From contig NZ_JBNIEU010000001.1 in the NCBI RefSeq assembly GCF_049985285.1, positions 1,116,001 through 1,180,000 on the forward strand: 64,000 bases of DNA. Direction: 5' to 3'. Both the position numbers and the translations under genes were made by a program. The notes beneath the pieces were generated by a model that did not search any database, was not told the origin of the DNA, and saw only the letters and a program-made list of their open reading frames with translations. How positions within the stretch are numbered: the first letter of the stretch is position 1; each line of letters begins with the position of its first letter. The DNA is from Aestuariirhabdus sp049985285. GTDB lineage: Bacteria > Pseudomonadota > Gammaproteobacteria > Pseudomonadales > Aestuariirhabdaceae. Below are positions 34,834 through 43,429 of this stretch, piece after piece.

Positions 34834-35214
34834 ATGAAAGTAGGGCTCGCCTTATCTGTTTTGGCGCTAGGGTTCTCGTGGCCGCTGCTGGCGAAAGAGC
34901 TTGAAAGTGAAACGTTTTTTCCTCAGCAGATGGATGCAGGTCAGTTATTGATGCAGTGTTCGTCGAGTTCCATGACCCCCTCCGGAAGGAAGCGCCAGCG
35001 TTATTGCGATGGTTTCGTCAGCGGCGTTGAGGAGACCCTGCGCCTGGCGGATCAACGGCACAACAAGACAACCCTGTGTGTGAAGGCGGGGGTCAAGGCC
35101 CGAGAGTTAAGCAAAGCTTATGTAAGCTACGCCAATAGCCATAAAACGGATTTGGAAAAACCCGCAGCGGCTGTAGTGATGGATGCGTTGAACGCTTCCT
35201 TTCCCTGCCCCTGA
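34834..35214 (+). CDS. Rap1a/Tai-like periplasmic protein
   Basis: The 126-aa protein has a signal peptide (cleaved near LLAKE). Four cysteines are spaced as in the Rap1a/Tai immunity fold: LLMQCSS, RYCDGFVSGVEE, TLCVKAGV and a C-terminal ASFPCP. Rap1a proteins neutralise type VI secreted amidase effectors in Serratia, but many homologues occur without effectors. None is visible nearby. The ATG at 34834 has GGAGAGAG upstream. The stop region overlaps the start of the GGDEF remnant. Confidence 0.7.
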   Translation: MKVGLALSVLALGFSWPLLAKELESETFFPQQMDAGQLLMQCSSSSMTPSGRKRQRYCDGFVSGVEETLRLADQRHNKTTLCVKAGVKARELSKAYVSYANSHKTDLEKPAAAVVMDALNASFPCP

Positions 35215-35715
35215 TAATGAGGTGACCGGCATTAGCAATCGGCGCAGTTTTTTTTCCGGGTGTCGGAGCAATTACAGTCCGCTCAGCGTCATAATCAAGA
35301 TGGTGTCATGCTCTGTTTCGATATCGACCATTTTAAACGCATCAATGATACCTATGGTCACGGCTGCGGTGACGCCGTGCTGCGGGAACTGCCCACACTG
35401 ATCTCCGACTGTGTTCGCCCCTATGACCTGTTCGGGCGTATCGGAGGCGAGGAGTTTGCGGTCTATATTGGGGATGCCGACCCTGTCTATGGATTGACTA
35501 TCGCCGAGCGCATATTGCACCGCATTGAAGCCCACGATTTTGGTCCGCCATCGGTGGACCCTGTGGTGACGGTGTCTATCGGGATGGCGCAAACAGAGGG
35601 AAAATATGACCTCGAACAGTTGATGCACGACGCAGATGTGGCACTCTACCGGGCGAAGAGTTGTGGACGAAACTGTGTCTGTATCTCGGGCCAGGCGTGC
35701 CGGGATCCGGACTAA
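35213..35715 (+). pseudogene. GGDEF-domain remnant, 5' truncated and frameshifted at a T8 tract
   Basis: A GGDEF domain is readable in two frames. From 35222, VTGISNRRSFF gives the domain's opening TGxxNRR motif. The frame then changes at T8 (35248–35255), after which FFRVSEQLQ…DIDHFKRINDTYGHG…RIGGEEFAVY continues to a stop at 35715. One extra T joins them and puts exactly 25 residues between NRR and DIDHFK, the usual family spacing. No sensor domain or proper start precedes it, since the frame abuts the end of the Rap1a-like gene. An ORF from the GTG at 35260 would lack the opening motif. The active-site GGEEF is intact. Sequencing error or programmed slippage are alternatives to true decay. 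Confidence 0.7.
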
Positions 35716-35755
35716 TAGCCTGGCCCAGAGCCAGCATGTTTTTAAGGAGTGGTGG

Positions 35756-36310
35756 ATGAGTATACCGATAGCCGAGGTGAACTATGGTCCCCTGGCCCCG
35801 CTGCTGGGCGTCTGGCGGGGAGATTGCGGAATGGATCGGTCTCCCGAGCCCGATGGCGTCGAGCAGAACCCCTATTATGAAACCCTGGTGTTTGAAGCGG
35901 CGGGTTCGACCAGCAATGCCGAGGAGCAAGAGCTGGTGGCACTACGCTACCATCTGCAGGTGAACCGCAAGGGTGATGATAAAGCGATCCATAACGAAAC
36001 CGGTTACTGGATGTGGGAGTCGGCCACGGGGCTGGTGATGTTGTCGTTTTGCATACCACGGGGCTTAAGTGTGCTGGCCGGAGGCGCGCTCAACGAGGAG
36101 GGCTCCTTCGAGGTGCGAGCGGCGCAGGATGATCCTCAGTGGGGTATTGTGCAATCGCCCTTTATGCAGCAGAAAGCCACCACAACCGCCTTCGAACGCA
36201 GTCTTCGTCTCGATGGATATGAGCTGGTTTACGAGCAGACGATGTTGCTGGATATTTACGGTTCGAACTTTGAGCATACCGATAGCAATCGACTGCAGCG
36301 CTGCACCTGA
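35756..36310 (+). CDS. Nitrobindin-like haem-binding beta-barrel protein
   Basis: The 184-aa protein opens with LAPLLGVWRGDC, the GxWxG motif of the nitrobindin/THAP4 (DUF1794) ten-stranded barrel. It continues with ETGYW and a long antiparallel strand pattern ending in a QRC tail. Members bind ferric haem b and react with NO or peroxynitrite. The ATG at 35756 has AAGGAGTGG upstream, so the longer open frame from 35636 is rejected. The conserved haem-ligand His cannot be assigned with certainty by eye. Confidence 0.75.
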   Translation: MSIPIAEVNYGPLAPLLGVWRGDCGMDRSPEPDGVEQNPYYETLVFEAAGSTSNAEEQELVALRYHLQVNRKGDDKAIHNETGYWMWESATGLVMLSFCIPRGLSVLAGGALNEEGSFEVRAAQDDPQWGIVQSPFMQQKATTTAFERSLRLDGYELVYEQTMLLDIYGSNFEHTDSNRLQRCT

Positions 36311-36326
36311 TTGTTCCGTTGAAATT

Positions 36327-36352
36327 AAAAAGGCACCCGAAGGTGCCTTTTT
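36327..36352. terminator. Bidirectional intrinsic terminator
   Basis: AGGCACC–CGAA–GGTGCCT has an A-run before it and a T-run after it. It lies between the convergent nitrobindin-like and chemoreceptor genes and suits both. Confidence 0.9.
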
Positions 36353-36372
36353 AATCTGGGGTGCGGGCGCTC

Positions 36373-37989
36373 CTAGAGCTTAAAGCTCTTCACCACCCGA
36401 TCCAGCTCACGGAAGCGTTCCAGCAGCTCCTCGGCCGCATGGGCCGACTGCTGTGCTTGTTGCAGGGTGCCGTCGGAGACCTCCCGGATCTGGTGGATGT
36501 TGCGACTCACATCGCTGCTGACTGCGCACTGCTCCTCCGCTGCCGTCGCCACCTGGTCGTTGAGCAGATTGATCTCCGATACCTTGGTGGTGATCTGGTG
36601 CAGCGCCTGAACCGTCTGGGCCACCTTATCGACACTACTGTCGGCTTTCGAGCTGGCCTGATTCATGTAGTTAACCAGTGAATCGGATTCACTCTGCAGC
36701 TGCTGAATCATCGACTCGATCTCATCGGTGCTTGAGTGGGTGCGCTGGGACAGGGTGCGCACCTCGTCGGCCACGACCGCAAATCCTCGTCCGGACTCCC
36801 CCGCCCGCGCGGCTTCAATAGCTGCGTTCAAGGCTAGCAAGTTGGTTTGTTCGGCGATGGTCTTGATCACGACCAGCACCGAACCCACGTTGTTGCAGCG
36901 CTCACCCAGGTTGCGGGAGACATCTTCGAGCTTGCCGAGAACCTGCTGCAGGTCGTTGATCTCTGCGGTGGCAACGGTAGAGAGCCGGTCAGCTTCGCCG
37001 GCGGCTTCATCTGCTTCGTTGGAGTTTTGGGCGGTTTGCTCGGCGCTGCGTTGCAGCTCCTGGGAGGTTGCCTCCATCTCTTCGATCGCAGCGGCGACGA
37101 CTTCGGTATCCTGATGCTCGCGATTGGTGGCTTCCTGCGTGGCTTGGGCCAGTTCCGCGATCTGGGTTGAGGCACCGCTGATATGGGTGGTGGCATCGGC
37201 CACTTTGCTGAGACTGGAGTGGAACGCTTCCAGCATGCGGTTCATGGAGTGACTGAGACTGCCCAGCTGGTCGGTGCTGCGGTAGCTGATGCGTTTGACC
37301 AGGTCAAAGTTGTCGGTAATCTCCTGCAGCTCCTGGTCCATCTGCTCTACGGGTTGGGTCACGCTGCGTCGTGCAAACCAGACCAGTGCAGCGAAGGAGA
37401 GAATAAAGATAAGTACCTGTACCAATGTGGTTTCGGTAACACTGCTGGCGATATGGTCGTTGACGGCGGTGAGGTCATAACTGATACGGACCGCCCCGAG
37501 AATTTCGCCAATTTTTGCACCATCCTCCTCGTGGCAGGACATGCAGAAGCTGCCACGGTACTCCTCCAGTGCGGGTACAGGACGGATATGGGTGAAAACT
37601 TCGTTGCCATCGACGATGCTGATTTCGTTGATGGTCTCCCCCGCCATGGCGCGCCGGTCGAGATCGTCAACGACTTTTTGGTCAGGGTTGCCCTGCCCAT
37701 ATTTTTCATTGATACGGTCGGCGCGGATCATGCGCGCTTCGACGATACCCTCCTCGGCCATGAGCTTTTCCTGCACGATTTCGCGCAGCCCCATCTCGCC
37801 CAAATCCATCAGGATATTGATTTGATCGATATAGGAGTTGGCTGCAACCTGTACTTTCTCGGCCGCGAGGTCGTGTCCCAGCCGGCTTTGCCCGCTTTGG
37901 GTTTGGTAAATGGCGGTGCCCAGAATGATCAGGAAGATCACCAGTAAGGGCGCAAAAATTTTGGCTTGAAGGCTTTGATGTAACTTCAT
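36373..37989 (-). CDS. Methyl-accepting chemotaxis protein with CXXCH haem motif in the sensor domain
   Basis: The 538-aa chemoreceptor has helix TM1 (about 8–28), a periplasmic domain (about 30–187), TM2 (about 188–206), a HAMP region and a long cytoplasmic coiled coil with the signalling hairpin tip (NAAIEAARAGESGRGFAVVADEVR split around residue 400). The periplasmic domain contains CMSCH at 149–153, a CXXCH site for covalent c-type haem, near its membrane end. Haem-c chemoreceptors are known from Desulfovibrio and Geobacter, where they sense oxygen or redox state. A sigma-28-like promoter lies upstream, as expected for a chemotaxis gene. No che genes are nearby. The haem attachment is predicted, not shown. 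Confidence 0.9.
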   Translation of the reverse strand: MKLHQSLQAKIFAPLLVIFLIILGTAIYQTQSGQSRLGHDLAAEKVQVAANSYIDQINILMDLGEMGLREIVQEKLMAEEGIVEARMIRADRINEKYGQGNPDQKVVDDLDRRAMAGETINEISIVDGNEVFTHIRPVPALEEYRGSFCMSCHEEDGAKIGEILGAVRISYDLTAVNDHIASSVTETTLVQVLIFILSFAALVWFARRSVTQPVEQMDQELQEITDNFDLVKRISYRSTDQLGSLSHSMNRMLEAFHSSLSKVADATTHISGASTQIAELAQATQEATNREHQDTEVVAAAIEEMEATSQELQRSAEQTAQNSNEADEAAGEADRLSTVATAEINDLQQVLGKLEDVSRNLGERCNNVGSVLVVIKTIAEQTNLLALNAAIEAARAGESGRGFAVVADEVRTLSQRTHSSTDEIESMIQQLQSESDSLVNYMNQASSKADSSVDKVAQTVQALHQITTKVSEINLLNDQVATAAEEQCAVSSDVSRNIHQIREVSDGTLQQAQQSAHAAEELLERFRELDRVVKSFKL

Positions 37990-38075
37990 GGCGGTCCCTG
38001 CGAATTACGTTATGGTGCACGGGGAGATGGTTAGTCCCACTCTAGGCACCTTTCCCCTGCGAGGATATAAGTAGA

Positions 38076-38102
38076 TTTACGGCCGTTGTTGCGCAAACTT
38101 CA
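38076..38102 (-). promoter_or_regulatory. Sigma-28 (FliA)-like promoter for the chemoreceptor
   Basis: On the minus strand TGAAGTTT (38095–38102), 11 bp, then GCCGTAAA (38076–38083) match the sigma-28 consensus TAAAGTTT-N11-GCCGATAA at 7/8 and 6/8 positions with exact spacing. It is about 87 bp upstream of the start codon. The 316-bp gap 37990–38305 that contains it holds nothing else I recognise. Confidence 0.65.
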
Positions 38103-38305
38103 ATGTTTATATCTCCAGCGCTTTATTATCCGCTAATCGAATAAAACCCGGTGTTGATCTGCCGCAATACCGAGCCCTGAGCTTTATCCCGCCGAGTTTA
38201 TCAGCAATTACCCCATACCGTCTGTTTTGTGCCCGTGCAGGGGCGAGCCATTGGGGGGCGGCCCTCCCTAGGCGTTGGCGATTGGGAGTAGCTCAGGACT
38301 ATTGT

Positions 38306-39079
38306 TTACGGTTGGCCGGCATGACGCTCGATAATCGCGGGGATATCGCCCCCCTCGTAACCACGACGAAGCGCTTTGTTGAACCGTTCCAGCAAGGCGG
38401 GGTCGTAGCTTCCCTTGAGCACGCCCAGATAGTTGGGGTCGCGCCGAAAGGGTCGGTCCAGGGGAACAAACAGGTGACGGTTTTGCCAGAGCTGGGGATC
38501 TTCGCGTAGGGAGTTCATTAAGCCGGCGGCGCCCGACCCGATTAGCGCAATGTCGCTGCGACCGTAGAATAGGAGCTTGAGTCGATGAGTCGCGTTGTTG
38601 TCCTCGATCAGGGTGAATTTTCTCTGCTGGCGGGCGAGGTCAAACTGATCGCCATAGGAGCCATCACGTACCGCGCCAACACGCTTGCCGTAGAGGGATT
38701 CGATTCCTGTGTAGGAGAATTCGTTGCCTTTCATCACCACCAGCAATATATCTTCGTTATAGATCACCTCGGAGTAATCGTAGCGTTGCAATCGCTCCTC
38801 GTTTTTGGAGAAACCGACAATGGCGCCGGTGCCGCGTTCTGCCATCAGGTAGGCCCGGGCCCAGGGGTAGAGCAGGTACTGGTAGCTATCCCCGGTCTCG
38901 CGCTGAACATAATCAAGGATGTCGATCAGTACGCCTTTAGGTGTTTCCTCTTCAAGGTAAATTTTAGGGTTTTCGGTGGCGTCTCCGATGATAATCCAGT
39001 TGTCGGCGCTCAGGGTTGTCGATACCACCAGGCAGATACCAACCGCTAGCGCTCGTATCAAAGATGCAACTGTTTCCAT
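38306..39079 (-). CDS. Periplasmic solute-binding protein, family 3-like (lone)
   Basis: The 257-aa protein has a signal peptide (cleaved near TTLSA) and an SBP_bac_3 pattern: ETPKGVLIDILDYVQRETG, LLYPWARAYLMAERG and a central SLYGKRVGAVRDGSYG hinge region. It lacks adjacent transporter genes, like the proteins at 33968 and 55613. These may feed a shared transporter or act in signalling. The ligand is unknown; amino-acid-like ligands are usual for the family. Confidence 0.78.
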   Translation of the reverse strand: METVASLIRALAVGICLVVSTTLSADNWIIIGDATENPKIYLEEETPKGVLIDILDYVQRETGDSYQYLLYPWARAYLMAERGTGAIVGFSKNEERLQRYDYSEVIYNEDILLVVMKGNEFSYTGIESLYGKRVGAVRDGSYGDQFDLARQQRKFTLIEDNNATHRLKLLFYGRSDIALIGSGAAGLMNSLREDPQLWQNRHLFVPLDRPFRRDPNYLGVLKGSYDPALLERFNKALRRGYEGGDIPAIIERHAGQP

Positions 39080-39287
39080 GGACGGTTTTTCACCTGCCTG
39101 CGGCGTTGGTCGTAGTACTAATCATAGGCAAGATATGGCGGACTAACCACGTCAGGGTAAGTGGGGTGAACGAAGTGGCCGGAGGGGGCTGCGAAGGGTG
39201 GGGACCAGAAGCAGGGTGCCATGGGGCGCGATCCAACCCCGCTATGCCAGAGGCTGATTCCTGAGCTGGAGGGCGACGGGGTGCTTC

Positions 39288-40022
39288 CTAGTCGAGCCGC
39301 CGCAAGTAGCGTCGTTCCGGGCGCCCGACACTGCCGTAGCTGACGCTGGCCTCGAGCTCGGCACAGCTTACCAGATGCTCCAGATAGCGCCGCGCCGTGG
39401 TGCGGCTGGCGCCGATGCGTTCACCGACCTGCTCCGCGCTCAGGGGGGCGGTGCTTTGGCCACACTCCGTACGCACTCGATCCAGGGTCAGCGGGTCTAT
39501 TCCTTTGGGCAGCCGCTCTTTGGCAGAGGGTAGCTCGGTACCGGCACGGGGGAGCAGGCGGTCTACATGGCTCTGTTCCAGAGACTGCATCCCACGCAGT
39601 CGGCTGAGGTGTGCCGCGTAATTATGCAGGGCCTCCTGCAAGCGCTCAAATACCAATGGTTTAAGGATGTAATCGAACACCCCCGCGCGCAGGGCTTCTC
39701 GCAGGGTATCAACCTCCTTGGCGGCGGTGATCAGGATGACATCGGTGGCGCAATTGGTGGCCCGTAGCCGGCGCAGCAAGTCGAGCCCGGTGCCAGTGGG
39801 GAACTGTACATCCAGCAACAGCAGCTCCGGTTGAATCACCTCCACCAGGTCCTGGGCCTCTTCCAGACCGTGAGCGATGCCGGCCAGCTCAAAACCATCG
39901 ATACGCTCCAGAAAGCGGCGCTGAATCTCCGCAATTTGTGGGTCGTCTTCGGCGATAATGACTCGAATAGGTGACTGCATGGGGACATCATCGGATAGTT
40001 GCCCTGTAGATTCAATTGCCAT
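39288..40022 (-). CDS. CitB/DctR-type response regulator
   Basis: The protein has a receiver domain (VIIAEDDPQIAEIQ with acidic pair, phospho-acceptor Asp in LLLLDVQFPTGTG, Lys in ILKPL) and a C-terminal CitB-family winged HTH (LSAEQVGERIGASRTTARRYLEHL). It is the partner of the adjacent sensor kinase and likely activates the divergent tctCBA operon in response to tricarboxylates. The ATG at 40022 overlaps the kinase stop and has GAGGG upstream, favouring translational coupling. The ATG at 39980 (MQSPIRV) gives a more family-like N-terminus and is a real alternative. Confidence 0.88.
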   Translation of the reverse strand: MAIESTGQLSDDVPMQSPIRVIIAEDDPQIAEIQRRFLERIDGFELAGIAHGLEEAQDLVEVIQPELLLLDVQFPTGTGLDLLRRLRATNCATDVILITAAKEVDTLREALRAGVFDYILKPLVFERLQEALHNYAAHLSRLRGMQSLEQSHVDRLLPRAGTELPSAKERLPKGIDPLTLDRVRTECGQSTAPLSAEQVGERIGASRTTARRYLEHLVSCAELEASVSYGSVGRPERRYLRRLD

Positions 40023-41655
40023 CGTTGCCCTCGCCCTGGATGTGGGTGCGGGTCTCTTTGGGCAGGTAGAGAGTAAAACGGCTGCCCCCATCATCGCCAG
40101 GCTCCACCGTGAGGTGGCCCTCCAGGCGTTCGACCAGGTTGCGCACCAGGTGCAGGCCCAGGCCATGCCCCTCCGTTTGCTTGCTGGTAAACCCCTTCTC
40201 GAAAATTCTGGGTAGCTCCTCTTCGCTGATGCCGGGGCCCTGATCCTCAATTTCGAAGATCAGGTCGTTGCCCAGGTCGGTCATGGTGAGTCCGATATCA
40301 CCGCCGGCACCTCGGTGCGCCAGCGTCGCCTCCATGGCGTTGTCCAGCAGGTTGCCGACGATGCTTACCAGCAGCTCCCGCGGCAGTCGTTCGGGAAGCG
40401 CGGCCATCTGACTCTCCGGGTCGATTTTGAGGCTGAGCCCCAGTTCGCGCGCGCGGTTGTACTTGCCCAGCAAGCAACCCGCCAGCTGGGGGTCGGGCAC
40501 CGCTTCGACCAGCAAATGCAGCAACGCCTGGTGGCTTTGGGTTTCCTGTCCGATCAGCGCCAGCGCTTCGTCGAAGGCGCCTAATTGAATGAGCCCGGAG
40601 ATGGTGTGCAGCTTATTGGAATACTCGTGGGACTGGCTGCGCAGGCTTTCGGCGTACTGCTGTATGTGGCTGAGTTTGTGAGTCAGCAGGTCGAGTTCAT
40701 CCTTGCGCCGAAAACTGGACACCACCCCGGTAATTTCGGTTCCGCGCAAAACCGGCAGCCGGTTAACGATCAGGTTGCGGTTTTCCAGCCACACCTCGTG
40801 GTCGAACTGGGGGGTGCCACTTTGCAGCACATCGAGCATATGGCTTTCGGGAAGCACCTCCTGAATGGAGCGTCCGGTCAAAGCGGTTTCGTCGTCGATA
40901 CCCAGGAGCCGCGCGGCGGTGCGGTTAAAGGTAGTGATCTCCCCCTCGGCGTTGATGGCGATGATACCTTCGCGCACGGATTCTAGGGTGGCATTGCGCT
41001 CCTCAAACAGGCGCGCGATCTGTTCCGGTTCGAGACCGAATATCGCCCGCTTGAAGTGGGTGGCAAACCAGATAGCTGTCGCCACGCTGAGCAGGAAGGC
41101 CAGCGCCATCACCGAGATCAGTGTGGTGCGGTAGCGTCCGATCACCTCCTGCACCGAATCGAGCAGGTAGCCGACGGACACGATGCCGATCACCTCCTCG
41201 CCGCTGGGATCATAGACCGGCGCCTTGCCTCGCATGGTAAAGCCCATACTGCCCAACGCCTTCGATAAGTAGGGTCGGCCGTGCACCAGGGCGGGGGCGT
41301 TATCGTCGCCATCGTCGTCGATCATGGAGCGACCGATGCGTTTGGGGTTGGGGTGCGCCAAGCGAATGCCTTCGCGGTCCCCGATCACCACAAAGCGGGC
41401 GCCAGTGCCTTCGGCAAACACCTGGCTCATGGGTTGCAAATGGGCGCTATCACGGTTGCGTACCCCCTCGACCACCTGTGGAGCCAGGGCGATGGTTTTG
41501 GCGACATCCAGTGCCCGTTGACCGATCTGATCTTCGAGAGAAACGCTGATGTAGTGCAGTGCAAAGGCGCCGATAAGACTGGTGGGCAGCAATGCAATGA
41601 GCCCGAGCACCAGCACCATACGGGTTTTGAGTTTAAATTTGCGCAGCGATAGCAC
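40012..41655 (-). CDS. CitA/DcuS-type sensor histidine kinase
   Basis: The roughly 547-aa membrane kinase has two helices (about 10–32 and 160–180) flanking a periplasmic PASp/sCache-type domain (FVVIGDREGIRLAHPNPKRIG), the citrate/C4-dicarboxylate sensor fold. A cytoplasmic PAS domain follows, then a His box (SHEYSNKLHTISGL) and an HATPase (NLLDNAMEA, DQGPGI, GHGLGL). I suggest the GTG at 41655, with GGAG about 9 nt upstream; the open frame reaches 41727. It is divergent from tctC and forms an operon with the response regulator. The ligand is probably citrate or a related acid, from context. Confidence 0.88.
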   Translation of the reverse strand: MLSLRKFKLKTRMVLVLGLIALLPTSLIGAFALHYISVSLEDQIGQRALDVAKTIALAPQVVEGVRNRDSAHLQPMSQVFAEGTGARFVVIGDREGIRLAHPNPKRIGRSMIDDDGDDNAPALVHGRPYLSKALGSMGFTMRGKAPVYDPSGEEVIGIVSVGYLLDSVQEVIGRYRTTLISVMALAFLLSVATAIWFATHFKRAIFGLEPEQIARLFEERNATLESVREGIIAINAEGEITTFNRTAARLLGIDDETALTGRSIQEVLPESHMLDVLQSGTPQFDHEVWLENRNLIVNRLPVLRGTEITGVVSSFRRKDELDLLTHKLSHIQQYAESLRSQSHEYSNKLHTISGLIQLGAFDEALALIGQETQSHQALLHLLVEAVPDPQLAGCLLGKYNRARELGLSLKIDPESQMAALPERLPRELLVSIVGNLLDNAMEATLAHRGAGGDIGLTMTDLGNDLIFEIEDQGPGISEEELPRIFEKGFTSKQTEGHGLGLHLVRNLVERLEGHLTVEPGDDGGSRFTLYLPKETRTHIQGEGNDGN

Positions 41656-41882
41656 CGGGCAGGCTCTCCAGATTTTTTGTTTGATGTTAGGGCCGGGCCT
41701 TCGCCAACGCCCGTGAACATTATGCACAAAATGATGTTTAGGTTTTTAAAAGCCTTTAATACCGCAAGCTGTGCAGGGCTTTGTTGTTGGGTCTAAGGTT
41801 GGTGGCAGCGAGAACTTGCTGGTTCGAGCCGGCAGTAAAAAAATAGCTGAATAACACCTAAAACAATAATGAGGATATCCCT

Positions 41883-42869
41883 ATGTTGAGTTTATTTAAG
41901 CGCAAGCCTGTCACCCTGTTGGCTGCCACCCTGGCCGCCTGTGTTAGCGCCGGAGCAGCCCTGGCTGCGCCTATCGAAGAGAAGGTGCACTTCCTGATCC
42001 CCGGTGGCGCCGGTGGTGGCTGGGATGGCACCGCACGAGGTGTCGGTGAAGCCCTCTCCAAGTCAGGCCTGGCGGGTACGGTTTCGTACGAGAATATGTC
42101 CGGTGGCGGCGGCGGTAAAGCCATCGCGCACCTGATCGAAACCGCGGACCAGAACCATGGCACCTTGATGGTGAACTCTACCCCCATTGTTATCCGCTCC
42201 CTATCGAAAGTATTTCCGCAGTCATTCCGTGACCTGACCCCGGTGGCGGCGACCATCGGTGATTTTGGTGCCTTCATTGTGGCCAAGGATTCCCCCTACA
42301 CCAGCTTCACACAGGTAGCGGATGCTTACCTTAAAAATCCACGCTCGGTCAGCATTGCTGGCGGCTCGGCTCGCGGTAGTATGGACCACCTGGTCGCGGC
42401 GCTGGCGTTCAAGGCCGCCGGTGGCGATCCGCGTAAAGTTAAATATGTGCCGTACGATGCGGGTGGTAAAGCGATGGCCGGATTGCTGTCGGGTGAAAGT
42501 GACGTGCTTTCAACAGGCCTGAGCGAGGCATTGGCGATGGCTGAAGCCGGGCAGGTACGCATTCTTGTTATGACCGGGGATGAGCGCTCTGACGCCGCCG
42601 CCGACGTGCCTACCCTGAAAGAGCTTGGCTACGATGCCAGCTTTGTTAACTGGCGTGGATTTTTCGGCGCGCCTGGCCTGTCCGCAGAGGAAGCGGCGCG
42701 CTTTGAGAAAATGTTGGGCGAGATGTACGCCACCCCCGAGTGGAAAGAGGTTCGGGCGCGCTATGGCTGGACCGAAATCTACAAGCCGGGTGCCGAGTTT
42801 GTCTCTTTCCTGGAAAGTCAGGAGCAGGTTGTAGGCGACCTGATGCGCGAGTTGGGCTTTCTGAAGTAA
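41883..42869 (+). CDS. tctC: Tripartite tricarboxylate transporter substrate-binding protein
   Basis: The 328-aa protein has a signal peptide (cleaved near ALAAP) and the TctC (Bug family) fold: VHFLIPGGAGGGWDGTAR at the mature N-terminus and SVSIAGGSARGSMDH in the middle. It binds citrate or other carboxylates in the periplasm and delivers them to TctAB. The operon order tctC–tctB–tctA and the divergent two-component system are typical. A 10-bp hairpin follows before tctB. Confidence 0.92.
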   Translation: MLSLFKRKPVTLLAATLAACVSAGAALAAPIEEKVHFLIPGGAGGGWDGTARGVGEALSKSGLAGTVSYENMSGGGGGKAIAHLIETADQNHGTLMVNSTPIVIRSLSKVFPQSFRDLTPVAATIGDFGAFIVAKDSPYTSFTQVADAYLKNPRSVSIAGGSARGSMDHLVAALAFKAAGGDPRKVKYVPYDAGGKAMAGLLSGESDVLSTGLSEALAMAEAGQVRILVMTGDERSDAAADVPTLKELGYDASFVNWRGFFGAPGLSAEEAARFEKMLGEMYATPEWKEVRARYGWTEIYKPGAEFVSFLESQEQVVGDLMRELGFLK

Positions 42870-42885
42870 GCGGTTTCTCCCCCTG

Positions 42886-42916
42886 AACTCCCACCCTGCA
42901 GGTGGGAGTTTTGCTT
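42886..42916 (+). terminator. Hairpin between tctC and tctB (attenuator or stabiliser)
   Basis: AACTCCCACC (42886–42895) and GGTGGGAGTT (42901–42910) form a perfect 10-bp stem with a 5-nt loop, followed by TTGCTT. A weak terminator here would favour tctC over the membrane genes. It could also protect the 3' end of the tctC message. Confidence 0.6.
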
Positions 42917-42952
42917 AAACATGCGGGCAGTAGGCTCGCCCTGGAAAATACT

Positions 42953-43426
42953 ATGATCATGACCAAAGACCGTATCGGTGGCTTGGTGTTTCTGTGCCTG
43001 TCGATCGCCTATGGCTACTACACGACCCTGATCCCCCTGCTGCCGGGTGACGAGTTTGAGCCTTTTACCGCTCAAAGCTTGCCGAGCGCGCTGGCGGCAA
43101 TGGGGTGCATTCTCTCTTTCCTGATGCTGGTGTCGTCCCGTGGTGGCCCCGACCAAGCCGTTGAGCTGCAGGGCCTCGATTTTATCCTGGTCGCCAAGTT
43201 GCTGGCATTGGTCGTCGCTTTTGCCCTGGCCCTTGGCTGGGTTGGTTTTTTGATATCAACCATCTTTTTCCTGATGGGGGGCTATTACCTGCTGGGTGAG
43301 CACCGCATCAAGATCCTGCTGTTGGCCTCGGTGCCCTTCGCGGTCGGTATCTGGCTGGTGTTGGCGAAACTGTTGGGGGTGTACCTGGCTCCCGGTCGCC
43401 TATTTACGATGTTTTGGGGAGCCTGA
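42953..43426 (+). CDS. tctB: Tripartite tricarboxylate transporter small membrane subunit
   Basis: The 157-aa protein has four hydrophobic helices and the TctB pattern DRIGGLVFLCLSIAYGYY at the N-terminus. Its size and place between tctC and tctA fit. The frame is open from 42902, inside the intergenic hairpin; I use the ATG at 42953, with another ATG at 42959. The stop is 4 bp before tctA, indicating coupling. Confidence 0.88.
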   Translation: MIMTKDRIGGLVFLCLSIAYGYYTTLIPLLPGDEFEPFTAQSLPSALAAMGCILSFLMLVSSRGGPDQAVELQGLDFILVAKLLALVVAFALALGWVGFLISTIFFLMGGYYLLGEHRIKILLLASVPFAVGIWLVLAKLLGVYLAPGRLFTMFWGA

Positions 43427-43429
43427 GTC

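Noticed and set aside
35260..35715. Stand-alone 151-aa diguanylate cyclase starting at GTG 35260.
   Set aside because: It lacks the domain's opening TGxxNRR motif, which is found in the adjoining frame, and has no ribosome site; a remnant fits better.
37183..37947. A 254-aa plus-strand open frame opposite the chemoreceptor.
   Set aside because: It mirrors the chemoreceptor's codons and shows no domain; the opposite strand is clearly the gene.
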